Source: CAVVAL01 sp963740215 (GTDB taxonomy: Bacteria; Actinomycetota; Actinomycetes; Mycobacteriales; Cryptosporangiaceae). From it: a DNA stretch of 64,000 nucleotides. The DNA lies in NCBI GenBank assembly GCA_963740215.1, contig CAVUDJ010000019.1, positions 434,001-498,000 of the forward strand, read 5' to 3'. The notes below the pieces were generated by a model, which worked only from the letters and a program-made list of their open reading frames with translations, was not told the origin of the DNA and did not search any database. A program made the position numbers and the translations under genes. Of this stretch, positions 50,501 through 59,407 are shown one piece after another (positions within the stretch are counted from its first letter, which is position 1; each line of letters starts with the position of its first letter).

Positions 50501-52498
50501 GTGCCGTACCCCTCGACGCCTGACGAGCGCGACAAGCCCTGGGTGATGCGCACCTACGCGGGTCACTCCTCGCCCGCGGAGTCGAACGCGTTGTACCGGC
50601 GCAACCTGGAGAAGGGCCAGACCGGCCTCTCGGTCGCCTTCGACCTGCCCACCCAGACCGGCTACGACCCCGACTCGGAGCTGGCGCGCGGCGAGGTCGG
50701 CAAGGTCGGCGTCCCGATCACACACATCGGCGACGCACGCGCCCTGTTCGACGGCATCCCGCTCGAGCGGATGAACACGTCGATGACGATCAACGCCACG
50801 GCGATGTGGCTGCTCGCGCTCTACCAGGTCGCGGCAGAGGAGCAGGGCGCCGACATCAGCAAGCTCGCCGGTACCACACAGAACGACATCATCAAGGAGT
50901 ACCTGTCCCGGGGCACGTACGTGTTCCCTCCGGGGCCGTCGCTGCGGCTGATCACCGACATGGTGGCGTACACGGTCACCAACATCCCCAAGTGGAACCC
51001 GATCAACATCTGCAGCTACCACCTGCAGGAGGCCGGTGCCACGCCTGTGCAGGAGGTGGCGTACGCGCTGTGCACGGCGATCGCGGTGCTCGATGCGGTA
51101 CGCGACTCGGGCCAGGTGCCGACCGAGCGGTTCGGCGACGTCGTACAGCGCATCTCGTTCTTCGTCAACGCCGGGGTGCGGTTCGTCGAAGAGATGTGCA
51201 AGATGCGCGCGTTCGGCGCGCTGTGGGACGAGATCACCCGCGAGCGGTACGGGGTCACGGAGGCCAAGCAGCGGCGGTTCCGCTACGGCGTGCAGGTCAA
51301 CTCGCTCGGCCTCACGGAGGCGCAGCCGGAGAACAACGTGCAGCGCATCGTCCTGGAGATGCTCGGCGTGACGCTCTCCCGCGACGCCCGCGCCCGCGCG
51401 GTGCAACTGCCCGCGTGGAACGAGGCGCTCGGCCTGCCGCGCCCCTGGGACCAGCAGTGGTCGCTGCGGCTCCAGCAGGTGCTCGCGTACGAGACCGACC
51501 TGCTGGAGTACGAGGACATCTTCGCGGGTTCGCACGTGATCGAGGCGAAGGTGAAGTCCATCGTGGATGGTGCACGCGCCGAGATCGACCGCGTGCAGGC
51601 CGCCGGTGGCGCCGTCGCCGCCGTCGAGAGTGGGTACATGAAGGGCCAGCTCGTGCGGTCACTGGCCGAGCGGCGGGCGCGCATCGAGAGCGGCGACGAG
51701 GTGGTCGTCGGCGTGAACCAGTTCACGTCCACCGAGCCGAACCCGCTCACGGCCGACGTGGACAAGTCGATCATGACGGTCGACCCCGCGGTCGAGGCCG
51801 CGGCGAAGGACAAGGTCGCCGCGTGGCGTGCGAGCCGGGACAACGCCGCGGTGGACGAGGCCCTCTCTGCGCTACGCGACGCGGCGAAGACCGACACCAA
51901 CCTCATGCCGGCGACGCTGGCCTGCGTGCGGGCAGGCGTCACCACCGGCGAGTGGTCCGGTGCGCTGCGCGAGATGTTCGGCGAGTACCGCGCCCCCACG
52001 GGTATCTCCGCCGCGCAGGTCATGGCCGAGGGCGCGCAGACGCTCGCGGCGGTCCGCCAGCGGGTCCGCGAGACCGGCGAGGAGTTGGGCGGGCGGCTGC
52101 GGATGCTCGTCGGCAAGCCGGGTCTGGACGGGCACTCCAACGGTGCCGAGCAGATCGCGGTCCGCGCTCGTGACGTGGGCTTCGAGGTCGTCTACCAGGG
52201 AATCCGCCTCACCCCGGCGCAGATCGTGGCCGCCGCCGTCGAGGAGGACGTGCACGTCGTCGGCCTGTCCATCCTGTCCGGGTCGCATCTGGAGGCCGTG
52301 CCCACCGTGCTCGAAGGGCTGCGCGCGGCCGGGCTCACCGACGTGCCGGTGGTCGTCGGCGGCATCATCCCCGAGAGCGACGCCGCGGCGCTGCGGGCGA
52401 AGGGCGTGGCGCGCGTCTTCACCCCGAAGGACTACTCGCTGACGGAGATCATGGACGAGATTGTTTCCGTCATCCGGAAGGCCACCGCCCTCGTGTGA
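50501..52498 (+). CDS. meaA: MeaA-type B12-dependent mutase (ethylmalonyl-CoA mutase family)
   Basis: A 665-aa product from GTG 50501 with GGAGG six bases upstream. The N-terminal TIM barrel begins RTYAGHSSPAESNALYRRNL and GLSVAFDLPTQTGYDPDSEL, with NTSMTINATAMWLLALYQVA. The C-terminal B12 domain shows GKPGLDGHSNGAEQIA (DxH..G base-off motif) and SILSGSHLEAVP. Mutase and B12 domains on one chain with this spacing fit Streptomyces MeaA / ethylmalonyl-CoA mutase rather than methylmalonyl-CoA mutase alpha. It needs adenosylcobalamin from the enzyme at 42811. The other pathway genes (ccr, mcd) are not here. Confidence 0.88.
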   Translation: MPYPSTPDERDKPWVMRTYAGHSSPAESNALYRRNLEKGQTGLSVAFDLPTQTGYDPDSELARGEVGKVGVPITHIGDARALFDGIPLERMNTSMTINATAMWLLALYQVAAEEQGADISKLAGTTQNDIIKEYLSRGTYVFPPGPSLRLITDMVAYTVTNIPKWNPINICSYHLQEAGATPVQEVAYALCTAIAVLDAVRDSGQVPTERFGDVVQRISFFVNAGVRFVEEMCKMRAFGALWDEITRERYGVTEAKQRRFRYGVQVNSLGLTEAQPENNVQRIVLEMLGVTLSRDARARAVQLPAWNEALGLPRPWDQQWSLRLQQVLAYETDLLEYEDIFAGSHVIEAKVKSIVDGARAEIDRVQAAGGAVAAVESGYMKGQLVRSLAERRARIESGDEVVVGVNQFTSTEPNPLTADVDKSIMTVDPAVEAAAKDKVAAWRASRDNAAVDEALSALRDAAKTDTNLMPATLACVRAGVTTGEWSGALREMFGEYRAPTGISAAQVMAEGAQTLAAVRQRVRETGEELGGRLRMLVGKPGLDGHSNGAEQIAVRARDVGFEVVYQGIRLTPAQIVAAAVEEDVHVVGLSILSGSHLEAVPTVLEGLRAAGLTDVPVVVGGIIPESDAAALRAKGVARVFTPKDYSLTEIMDEIVSVIRKATALV

Positions 52499-52597
52499 AA
52501 TCGCTCTCCCTGTGAGTGGGCGGGACGTTCTACGCTGGGCGTCCGAAGCCTGACGGGGAGAGCACGGTGAAGTTGTACAGCGACGCGCGGGTGTGTC

Positions 52598-55420
52598 GTG
52601 CCGCCTGATCCGCACCAGCTCATGGCGGCGCTGCAGTCGGCTCGGGCGCTGCCGCACGGTCCCGACCGCACGGCGGCCACCGAGGCGGTCGTGGCCGAGA
52701 TCGAAGCGTCCGACCAGCGACTGCTGCTGCCGCTCGCGTACCACTCGCTGATCTGGGCGTACAGCCGCGGCGCCGAGCTGCGGAAGGCGTTCGTGCCGTT
52801 CGTCCGTGCACGGCGGCTCTACGACACCGAGCCGAACCTGTTCGACGACGGCGACGTGCACCGGCTGCTCTGGTCGTACAAGTGGATCGTCGCCGGGCTC
52901 TGGTCGATGCCGGAGATCCCGCGCGACGAGATCGAGCACATGATCGACGACATGGAGCTGCAGTACACCGTCGCCGGTCTGGGCATGAGCGCGGTCCTCG
53001 ACGCACGGCTGTACCACGCCGTACACCGCGGCGACTGGGACGCCGCCGAGGAGTACTACGCCGCCTCCGTCGCCGCCCCGCGTGACGAGCTGAGCGACTG
53101 CGCGGCCTGCACGGCGAAGGAACGCGGCGGCTACCTGGCCCTGCGCGGCCGCGACGCCGATGCGCTGAGCTGGCTCGACCGGGCCGCGGGCGGCGAGTGG
53201 ACGTGCGAGATCGAGCCGCACGGATCCCTGGGCACCGCGCTCCTGCCGTACGTGCGCACGGGCCGCCTCGACGCAGCACGAGCCGCCCACCTCACCGGGT
53301 ACCGCATAGTCCGGGGGCGGCGCGAGTTCCAGGCGATCCTGGCCGACCATGTGCAGTTCCTGGCCCGCACGGGCAACGAGGAGCGCGCCGTTGCCGTGGT
53401 GGCCGAGCACGCCGACCTGCTCCGGGGCCACGACGACCCGCTCGCAGGGCTGACGTTCCTCGCATCGGCGGGGCTGGCGTTGGGGCGGGTCCCGGCGGAG
53501 GCGGTCGTCGGCGACACGGCTGCCGGGGAGCTGGCGGCCTGGTGCCGTGGTGAGGCGCTCGCGCTCGCGGCAGCGTTCGACGCGCGCAACGGAACCGGCT
53601 GGCAGACCGAGCGCGCCCTGGCGATCCTCGACGCCGCGCCGCTGGTGCCCCTACTGAGGCTTGGGCTGGGGCCGGTGCGCGCGAAGGCAGCCGACGCGCT
53701 GCCGGTCGGGGTGGCGGCCGAGCTGATCGGCGCCGAAGGTCTCGCGCTGAAGGCGCTGGTCACGCGGGCCGAGGAACTGGGAGTGATCGGGCACCCGGCC
53801 GCCGGTGCGCTCTGGCGGCGCGTCGACGAGCTCGCCGGGCCTGCGTGCGCGCCGCGGATCCGAGCGGCCATCGACGACGGTCTCGGCCGCGATCTCGCCA
53901 GCACGGACCCGTTCACCAGCCGGACGCTGCTGCTCGGCGTCGTCGACCGGTGGAGCACGCTCGGCGATCCGCGGAAGCTGGCGGTCGCCCGGTCGCGGGC
54001 CGCCGTCGCCGCCGCGCTGGCCGGCGAGCACGACGAGGCCGTCGCGGAGTCCTCCGACGCCGGCACGGAGCTGGCCCGCCACGGCACCGCGATGGAACGG
54101 CTGCACCACCGGCACCGCTGCGCGTACATCCGGCTCGCGACCGCCGCCGACGACGCAGGTCGTGCCGAGGCCTCAAGGCTCTTCCATGATCATGCGGCGT
54201 ACGCCGACGCGCTGGGCGCGGTCGCCGACATGACCCAGTCCCGGATCATCTTGCTCGACCGCCTCAATGAACCCTCCGATGTGGACGAGGTCGCGCAGGC
54301 GTGGGCAGAGTGCGGGGTGGCCGCCCGCGAGGTGGGTCGCGAGTGGTGGCTGCCGCACATCGCGGTCCGGCTCGCCCAGGCTCGCCTGGCCGCCGGCTGG
54401 TTCCCTGACCGGTTCGACGACGTCCTGGCGCCGCTCGCCGCCGCGGTGCGGTCGGGCGACGAGTGGGGCGAGCCGCGCACCGCCGCGTACGCCCGGTACC
54501 TCACGGGCGAACTGCTCGCGGAGGCCGAGCGGTACGCCGACGCGCTCGATCCGGCGTTCGACGCGGTCGTCAGGGCCGAGGACGCGGGCGTCGAGTCGCT
54601 GGTCACCGACGCCCGTGCGCTGCTCGGCTCGGTCTACCACGAGTTGGACCGCGACCACGAGGCCGTCGAGTTCCTCGAATCCGCCCTGCCGGAGCTGTCC
54701 GAGCACGACCACGGCGCGCTGTACCGCGTGCGGTACCGGCTCGGCGTCTCGCTGCGCCGGCTCGGCGAGCACCGCGAGGCCGCCGAGCACCTCAACGTGG
54801 CCAGCGAGATCGCCGAGCGTGCCGGGATCGCCGCCAGCGCCGCCCACGCGGCCAACCTCGTCGGGGTGGCGCTCGAACCCGTCGATCCGGCCACGTCCGC
54901 CACCGCCTACGAGCGCGCCGCCCGCCTGTTCGCCGCCGCCGACGAGGAGCAGGGCGCCATCCGGATGCAGCGCGCCCGCGCGGCGGTGCTCGCAGAGTCC
55001 GGCCGGTACGACGACGCGCTGGCGGCACTGGAGCTCGCTGCCCAGGCCGCTGACGTGCTGACCCCGTCCGACGGCGTGGATCCCGGCTGGGAACGGGCCG
55101 AGATCGACGACCAGTCGGCGCGCGTGCTCGCCGTCGCCGGTCGCGCCATCGAGGCCGTGCACCGGGCACTGTCGGCCGAGCAGCGGCACCAGGAGGTCGG
55201 CGCCGCCAGCGACGCGGCGTACGCGGCGACGCTCGCCGCTCAGGTCACGCTCGACCTACTGGAGGATGCCGAGGCCGCCGAACCGGTGGCCAGGCGCGCG
55301 CTCGCCCACGCGGACATCTCCGGCGACGATCAGGCGCGGTCGGCTGCCGTGTCCGCGCTCGCCGACGTGCTCGACGGGCAGGGACGCGTTGACGAGGCCG
55401 CCCAACTACGGGGCAGTTAG
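52598..55420 (+). CDS. Large tetratricopeptide-repeat protein
   Basis: A 940-aa product from GTG 52598. It is Ala/Arg/Glu-rich with many helix pairs of TPR type; clearest in the C-terminal third (AEHLNVASEIAERAGIAASA, ATSAYERAARLFAAAD-like, DDALAALELAAQAADVL). No enzymatic or DNA-binding domain and no membrane segment are visible, so a cytosolic scaffold is likely. It sits alone between meaA and a convergent DUF4126 gene, overlapping it by 15 bp. Confidence 0.8.
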   Translation: MPPDPHQLMAALQSARALPHGPDRTAATEAVVAEIEASDQRLLLPLAYHSLIWAYSRGAELRKAFVPFVRARRLYDTEPNLFDDGDVHRLLWSYKWIVAGLWSMPEIPRDEIEHMIDDMELQYTVAGLGMSAVLDARLYHAVHRGDWDAAEEYYAASVAAPRDELSDCAACTAKERGGYLALRGRDADALSWLDRAAGGEWTCEIEPHGSLGTALLPYVRTGRLDAARAAHLTGYRIVRGRREFQAILADHVQFLARTGNEERAVAVVAEHADLLRGHDDPLAGLTFLASAGLALGRVPAEAVVGDTAAGELAAWCRGEALALAAAFDARNGTGWQTERALAILDAAPLVPLLRLGLGPVRAKAADALPVGVAAELIGAEGLALKALVTRAEELGVIGHPAAGALWRRVDELAGPACAPRIRAAIDDGLGRDLASTDPFTSRTLLLGVVDRWSTLGDPRKLAVARSRAAVAAALAGEHDEAVAESSDAGTELARHGTAMERLHHRHRCAYIRLATAADDAGRAEASRLFHDHAAYADALGAVADMTQSRIILLDRLNEPSDVDEVAQAWAECGVAAREVGREWWLPHIAVRLAQARLAAGWFPDRFDDVLAPLAAAVRSGDEWGEPRTAAYARYLTGELLAEAERYADALDPAFDAVVRAEDAGVESLVTDARALLGSVYHELDRDHEAVEFLESALPELSEHDHGALYRVRYRLGVSLRRLGEHREAAEHLNVASEIAERAGIAASAAHAANLVGVALEPVDPATSATAYERAARLFAAADEEQGAIRMQRARAAVLAESGRYDDALAALELAAQAADVLTPSDGVDPGWERAEIDDQSARVLAVAGRAIEAVHRALSAEQRHQEVGAASDAAYAATLAAQVTLDLLEDAEAAEPVARRALAHADISGDDQARSAAVSALADVLDGQGRVDEAAQLRGS

Positions 55421-55999
55421 GGTCTTGCGGGCGGACCGCCTTCGCCACGCCGTCCAGAACAGCGCGAACATCCCGATCAGGAACACGAGCACGAGCACCG
55501 GGAGCACGATCGCGATGACGGACATGCCCAGGCTGAACCCGTCCTCGACGGTGCTGACAACCGGCGCGCCGATGCCCATCGTCGCGCCGTTCACCACCGG
55601 CCGGGCCGTTGCCTTGGCGCCGTGCACGACCAGCGCGATGATTGCGCCGACGACGATCGGGACCCAGTTGTTGTCGGAGAAGAACACGTCCGGGTTGCTC
55701 ACGGTGACGGTCTCGGACGACGACGCCGCACCGAACGTGAGGCCACCCGCGGTGGGGCGGACCACCGTCTGCACGACGTCGTTGATGTGGTCGACGACCG
55801 GTACCTTGTCGGCGACCAGTTCGAGCGCGAGCAGCACGCCGAGGATGCCCAGCACCCAGCCGTTCTCCAGCCACTGCCACGAACTCGGCAGCGCGATGAG
55901 GTCGGTGTAGCGAGCCAGCACCCCGAGCGTGAGCATCGGGATGTAGGCGTTGAGGCCGGCGGCCGTGGCGAGCCCGGTGCCGGTCAGGAGTTCGAGCAT
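55406..55999 (-). CDS. DUF4126 membrane protein
   Basis: A 197-aa product with four to five hydrophobic segments. The start (TGTGLATAAGLNAYIPMLTL) and GGLTFGAASSS fit DUF4126. The C-terminus is basic (WRRRSARKTL). Function unknown. Divergent from the glycoside-hydrolase-like gene. Confidence 0.85.
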   Translation of the reverse strand: MLELLTGTGLATAAGLNAYIPMLTLGVLARYTDLIALPSSWQWLENGWVLGILGVLLALELVADKVPVVDHINDVVQTVVRPTAGGLTFGAASSSETVTVSNPDVFFSDNNWVPIVVGAIIALVVHGAKATARPVVNGATMGIGAPVVSTVEDGFSLGMSVIAIVLPVLVLVFLIGMFALFWTAWRRRSARKTLTAP

Positions 56000-56043
56000 G
56001 CCTCCAGGATCGCACCTGGTGGCCAGAGCCGCAGGAGGCTCCC

Positions 56044-57129
56044 TTGCCAGTGGTCGGCGTCAAGAGCTACGGGTACGACTGGGCGAACGTGCACGGCCTG
56101 TCGATGACCGAGGCCGCGGACCGGCTCGTGCGCCACGGCGCCGACTGGGTGCTGGTCCAGAACGACCTGGATCCGCTGCCCGGCAGCGCCGTGGACCAGC
56201 GCCTGCCGGGCGGCGGCTACTCCGACCTCGCGTTCCGTGAGCTGCTGCGGGAGCGGGGGCGGCGCGTGTTCGAGTCGACGTCGGTGTTCTTCACGCCCGA
56301 CGAGCCCGCGCTGGTTCCCCTCGGCTCCGACGGGCGCCCGTTCACGCGCACGTCGTGGTACGTCGGCATCTGCCCGTCCGACGAGCGGTACCTCGCGCGC
56401 AAGGCCGAGCGGATCGCCGAGGTCGTCGCGCGGTTCGACCCCGACGGCGTGTTCGTCTCGTTCATCCGCTTCCCGGGGTTCTGGGAGCTGTGGATGCCGG
56501 AGACGCGGCGCGCGGACATCGTCGAGTACTGCTTCTGCTCCCGCTGCCTGGGGCTGTTCGAGGAGGCCACCGGGGTCTCGGCCTCCGCCGCTGAGCTGAC
56601 GGGCGAGCTGCGTCCGTTGTGGACGGCGTGGAAGTGTGCGCTGATCGCGTCGGCGGTGCGCACGCTGCGCGACGCCGCCAGGTCGGTGAAGCCGGACGTC
56701 GAGATCCTCGTCAACGGGTTCGGGCTCGGTGGCGACGACTTCGGCAACGCCGTCGAGGAGGTGCTCGGCCAGCGCTTCGCCGACCTGGACGCGGTCACCG
56801 ACCACTACGAGCTGATGTTCTACTTCCAGATCCAGCGGCGTGACCCTGCACAGTGGATCCCGCGGCGGCTCGCCGAGGCGCGGCGCACCACCAACCGCAC
56901 CGTGCTCGCCTGCCTGCAGGGCGGTGCCGAGTACCTGGAGCCCGAGTTCGCCGCCGGCCGGCGCGACCGCGAGATCACCGACGACACATGGCGTGCGGCG
57001 CTGCGAGCGGCCACCGATGCCGATGGTGTGCTCGTGTACTCGTGGCGCGATCTGCTCGCCGACGAGGCGCGGGGAGGTTCCCGCGTACGGACGTTGCTGG
57101 AGTACCGCGCGGGAGAACTCCGCCGTTGA
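56044..57129 (+). CDS. TIM-barrel glycoside-hydrolase-like protein, function unknown
   Basis: A 361-aa product from TTG 56044 with GGAGG eight bases upstream. The N-terminus (PVVGVKSYGYDWANVHGLSM), middle (DPDGVFVSFIRFPGFWELWM) and C-terminal (GVLVYSWRDLL) runs fit a barrel of the putative glycosyl-hydrolase / alpha-amylase-like kind. A CFCSRCLGLF cluster may bind metal. No signal peptide is seen. I cannot name a substrate. Confidence 0.6.
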   Translation: MPVVGVKSYGYDWANVHGLSMTEAADRLVRHGADWVLVQNDLDPLPGSAVDQRLPGGGYSDLAFRELLRERGRRVFESTSVFFTPDEPALVPLGSDGRPFTRTSWYVGICPSDERYLARKAERIAEVVARFDPDGVFVSFIRFPGFWELWMPETRRADIVEYCFCSRCLGLFEEATGVSASAAELTGELRPLWTAWKCALIASAVRTLRDAARSVKPDVEILVNGFGLGGDDFGNAVEEVLGQRFADLDAVTDHYELMFYFQIQRRDPAQWIPRRLAEARRTTNRTVLACLQGGAEYLEPEFAAGRRDREITDDTWRAALRAATDADGVLVYSWRDLLADEARGGSRVRTLLEYRAGELRR

Positions 57130-57131
57130 CT

Positions 57132-57180
57132 TGTGGAGTTTCGAGGGTCGCGCGCGCCGCGGCATCCTCGAAACTCCACA
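57132..57180 (+). terminator. Terminator hairpin
   Basis: TGTGGAGTTTCGAGG (57132-57146) pairs perfectly with CCTCGAAACTCCACA (57166-57180), starting three bases past the stop of the upstream gene. Confidence 0.75.
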
Positions 57181-57266
57181 GCTCAACAGGGGTGGCCGGC
57201 GTTGAACGCGCGACTGTCGCAGGGCGGACCTATCCTGGGGTCCAGATCCAGACACAGGGGTGAGCG

Positions 57267-57974
57267 ATGGCAGGCACCAAGGAGCCCAAGGTCACCGAAC
57301 CGCTTCCGGCGGAGCGCGAGCTGGTCGTGCGCATCGACCGCAGGCGCGGCGTCTGGGTGCTCGTGGCGGTGCTCGTCGGCGTCATCGCGCTGCTGCTGGC
57401 CGGCCGGGCGTTCAACGTGTTCCCGAGCTGGGCCAACCCCTTCGGCGACGAGACGGTCGACCGCAGCCAGCCCGCGCTGCTGGAGTCCGTACAGGATCTC
57501 AGCCGCTACGAGGCGGCGGCCGGCAACTACCAGGTCGTCGTCGACGTCGAGAAGGACGCGAAGTTCATACCGGCCGCGATCAAGGGCGAGCGCACGCTGT
57601 TCGTCGCGGCCGGCTCGGTCGACGTCTTCGTGGACTTCGGCGGCATCAGCGGCGACGCACTGAAGGTCTCCGCCGACCGCAAGTCCGTGGAGCTGCGGCT
57701 GCCGCGCCCGGCGCTGGAGAAGCCCAACCTCGACCACGACCGCAGCTACGTCTTCGCGCAGCAGACCGGCGTGCTCGATCGGCTGCAGTCGCTGGCGGGC
57801 GGCAACACCAACCGCGAGCAGCAGCTCTACCAGCTCGCCGAGAAGAAGCTCGCCGACGCCGCGGCCCAGAGCGACCTCACCGAGCGGGCCGAGCAGAACA
57901 CCCGCGCGATGCTCGAAGGGCTGTTCAAGTCGCTGGGTTTCACGACGGTGAAGATCAGCTACGACGCTCCGTGA
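57267..57974 (+). CDS. DUF4230 membrane-anchored protein
   Basis: A 235-aa product. A basic N-terminus and one membrane helix (VWVLVAVLVGVIALLLAGRA) precede an extracytoplasmic DUF4230 domain (LSRYEAAAGNYQVVVDVEKD, VDVFVDFGGISGDALKVSAD, LGFTTVKISYD at the end). Function unknown. It is convergent with the DUF2071 gene and overlaps its end. Confidence 0.85.
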   Translation: MAGTKEPKVTEPLPAERELVVRIDRRRGVWVLVAVLVGVIALLLAGRAFNVFPSWANPFGDETVDRSQPALLESVQDLSRYEAAAGNYQVVVDVEKDAKFIPAAIKGERTLFVAAGSVDVFVDFGGISGDALKVSADRKSVELRLPRPALEKPNLDHDRSYVFAQQTGVLDRLQSLAGGNTNREQQLYQLAEKKLADAAAQSDLTERAEQNTRAMLEGLFKSLGFTTVKISYDAP

Positions 57975-58704
57975 CGCGTACCGGCACGCCGAACCGTGCC
58001 CGCACGCCGGGCGAGTAGAGCACGCTCACCGGCGGGCAGGTGATCTGCGGCAGGCCGGCGGCGGCAACCAGTTCGTCGTCGAACGCGAGCAGCTCGGCCG
58101 TGTGCAGTGGCCATTCGCGGTGCTCGTTCGGCCAGTACACGGTGTGCCCGCGCTGGATCAGGTGCAGGCCCCAGCGCGCGGTGAGGAACCGATCCAGGTC
58201 GCCGGGTGCCGCGATCGGCGCGCCCACCCGCACCATCACCCTCGATCGGGCGCCGCGCGGGGAAGGCCAGCGCCGTCGGGTCGTGTAGGTACGTACGTCG
58301 CCGGCCTGCGCCGCCCGCATCCGCGCCCAGGTGTACGGCACGCCGAGCGCCCTCGCGCCGAGCACCGTGGCCAGCCGTGTCGACTCCAGCGAGCGGAACA
58401 CCACGCCACGACGGCCGGCGTCGTCGACGGAGTAGAGGCGGACGTTCGTCTCGGGGAAGTTGCCGAAGTACGGCATGCCGGGCCAGCGGAACAACGTCGC
58501 GTCGCGCATCTGGAACGGCACGAGCCCCGCGTACGTGACGCCGTCGAGCACGTCCGGGCGCACGCCGGGAGGTAGCAGTGGCGCCACGTCGTCGGGATCC
58601 ACGGCCCAGTGCAGGAACGTCACGTCGCACCACGCCTGGCTCAGCAGCACCCGGCGCAGCGGCCGCGGCGTGGTGACGGTGACCGGCTCCGCCGGGGCGG
58701 TCAT
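57955..58704 (-). CDS. DUF2071 (YqjF-like) protein
   Basis: A 249-aa product from ATG 58704-58702. The family pattern is clear: WCDVTFLHWAVDPDDVAPLL, GLVPFQMRD, PYFGNFPETNVRLYS and LGVPYTWARM. Function unknown. Its start overlaps the stop of the proline-rich gene upstream (TCATGA), so the two are co-translated. Confidence 0.88.
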   Translation of the reverse strand: MTAPAEPVTVTTPRPLRRVLLSQAWCDVTFLHWAVDPDDVAPLLPPGVRPDVLDGVTYAGLVPFQMRDATLFRWPGMPYFGNFPETNVRLYSVDDAGRRGVVFRSLESTRLATVLGARALGVPYTWARMRAAQAGDVRTYTTRRRWPSPRGARSRVMVRVGAPIAAPGDLDRFLTARWGLHLIQRGHTVYWPNEHREWPLHTAELLAFDDELVAAAGLPQITCPPVSVLYSPGVRARFGVPVRVTERRS

Positions 58705-59083
58705 GACGGTGGCGGTGCCGGTTCCGGCTCGGGCAGCGGGTGCGGCGGCTCCGGCGGCGGAACGGGGACCGGCGGCGAAGGCGGTGGTGGCGGGGGTGGC
58801 GGCACGGGCTCGACCGGCGGTACCGGACTGGGCTTCGATGGCGGTTCCGGCGCGGGCGGAGCGGGAGGCGGCAACGGTTCCGGCGCGGGCGGTGGGCTTG
58901 GTGGTACCGGCGCGGGCGGACCGGGCTGGGCGGTACTGGCGCGGGCGGAACCGGGCTGGGCGGAACCGGTTCTGGCGGTGGCGTCGGCTCCGGCGGTGGC
59001 ATGGGGGCCGGCGGCGGCATCGGCGGGATGACATCCGGCCCCGGATCACCCGGGAGCCGGTCGCTCTGCGGGTACATGCTCAT
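58701..59083 (-). CDS. Proline-rich small protein, one apparent frameshift
   Basis: From ATG 59083 the frame reads MSMYPQSDRLPGDPGPDVIP then PPPEP repeats. One base is missing near 58921 (compare the two near-identical units around 58917 and 58941), after which the frame is PVPPPEPPHPLPEPEPAPPP and a stop at 58701. Corrected, about 127 aa, nearly all Pro/Glu/Val, disordered. No membrane segment is visible. Function unknown; the opposite strand's glycine-rich frame is a shadow. Confidence 0.55.
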
Positions 59084-59119
59084 CCCACGACTGTGACACG
59101 GACGGGCGCCGAATGCGCG

Positions 59120-59141
59120 GCGGCACGCTAGCTAGTGCCGC
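59120..59141 (-). terminator. Short hairpin upstream of the proline-rich gene
   Basis: GCGGCAC and GTGCCGC pair around the loop GCTAGCTA. Role unclear; it lies 40 bp before the proline-rich gene's start. Confidence 0.35.
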
Positions 59142-59315
59142 GTCTCAGAAGGTTGCCGGGGTAACGCGGCGGGATTGGGGATGCCCGTCTCGCTCGTAAC
59201 CTTGAACCCTGTGTTCGTTACGACCGGCTGGCTGGCGAGAAGCAGGAGGCTGGCCGGCACGCTCGTCAGCCAACCCCCGCCGTACCACCGCCGGACCGCC
59301 TCCCGCGCGCCCACC

Positions 59316-59382
59316 TGAACCGGACTGTTCCGGAAGTGGCGCCCAAAGTGGACGGCCGATGCAGCCATTTCCCCGACAGTTC
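59316..59382 (-). repeat. Dispersed 68-nt element, copy D
   Basis: On the minus strand: GAACTGTCGGGGAAATGGC...CCGGAACAGTCCGGTTCA. It lies just past the 3' end of the DUF2252 gene. The rest of 59084-59407 has no gene I can support. Confidence 0.75.
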
Positions 59383-59407
59383 ACGCTGTCCCTATTGGCG
59401 GACGCTC

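Noticed and set aside
50501..52498. Methylmalonyl-CoA mutase alpha subunit
   Set aside because: There is no adjacent small subunit or MeaB-type chaperone gene, and the N-terminus and spacing fit the MeaA/ethylmalonyl-CoA mutase type better.
58609..59031. Glycine-rich plus-strand frame resembling a PE-PGRS-like protein
   Set aside because: It is the complement of the proline-rich gene, which has a good start and couples to the DUF2071 gene.
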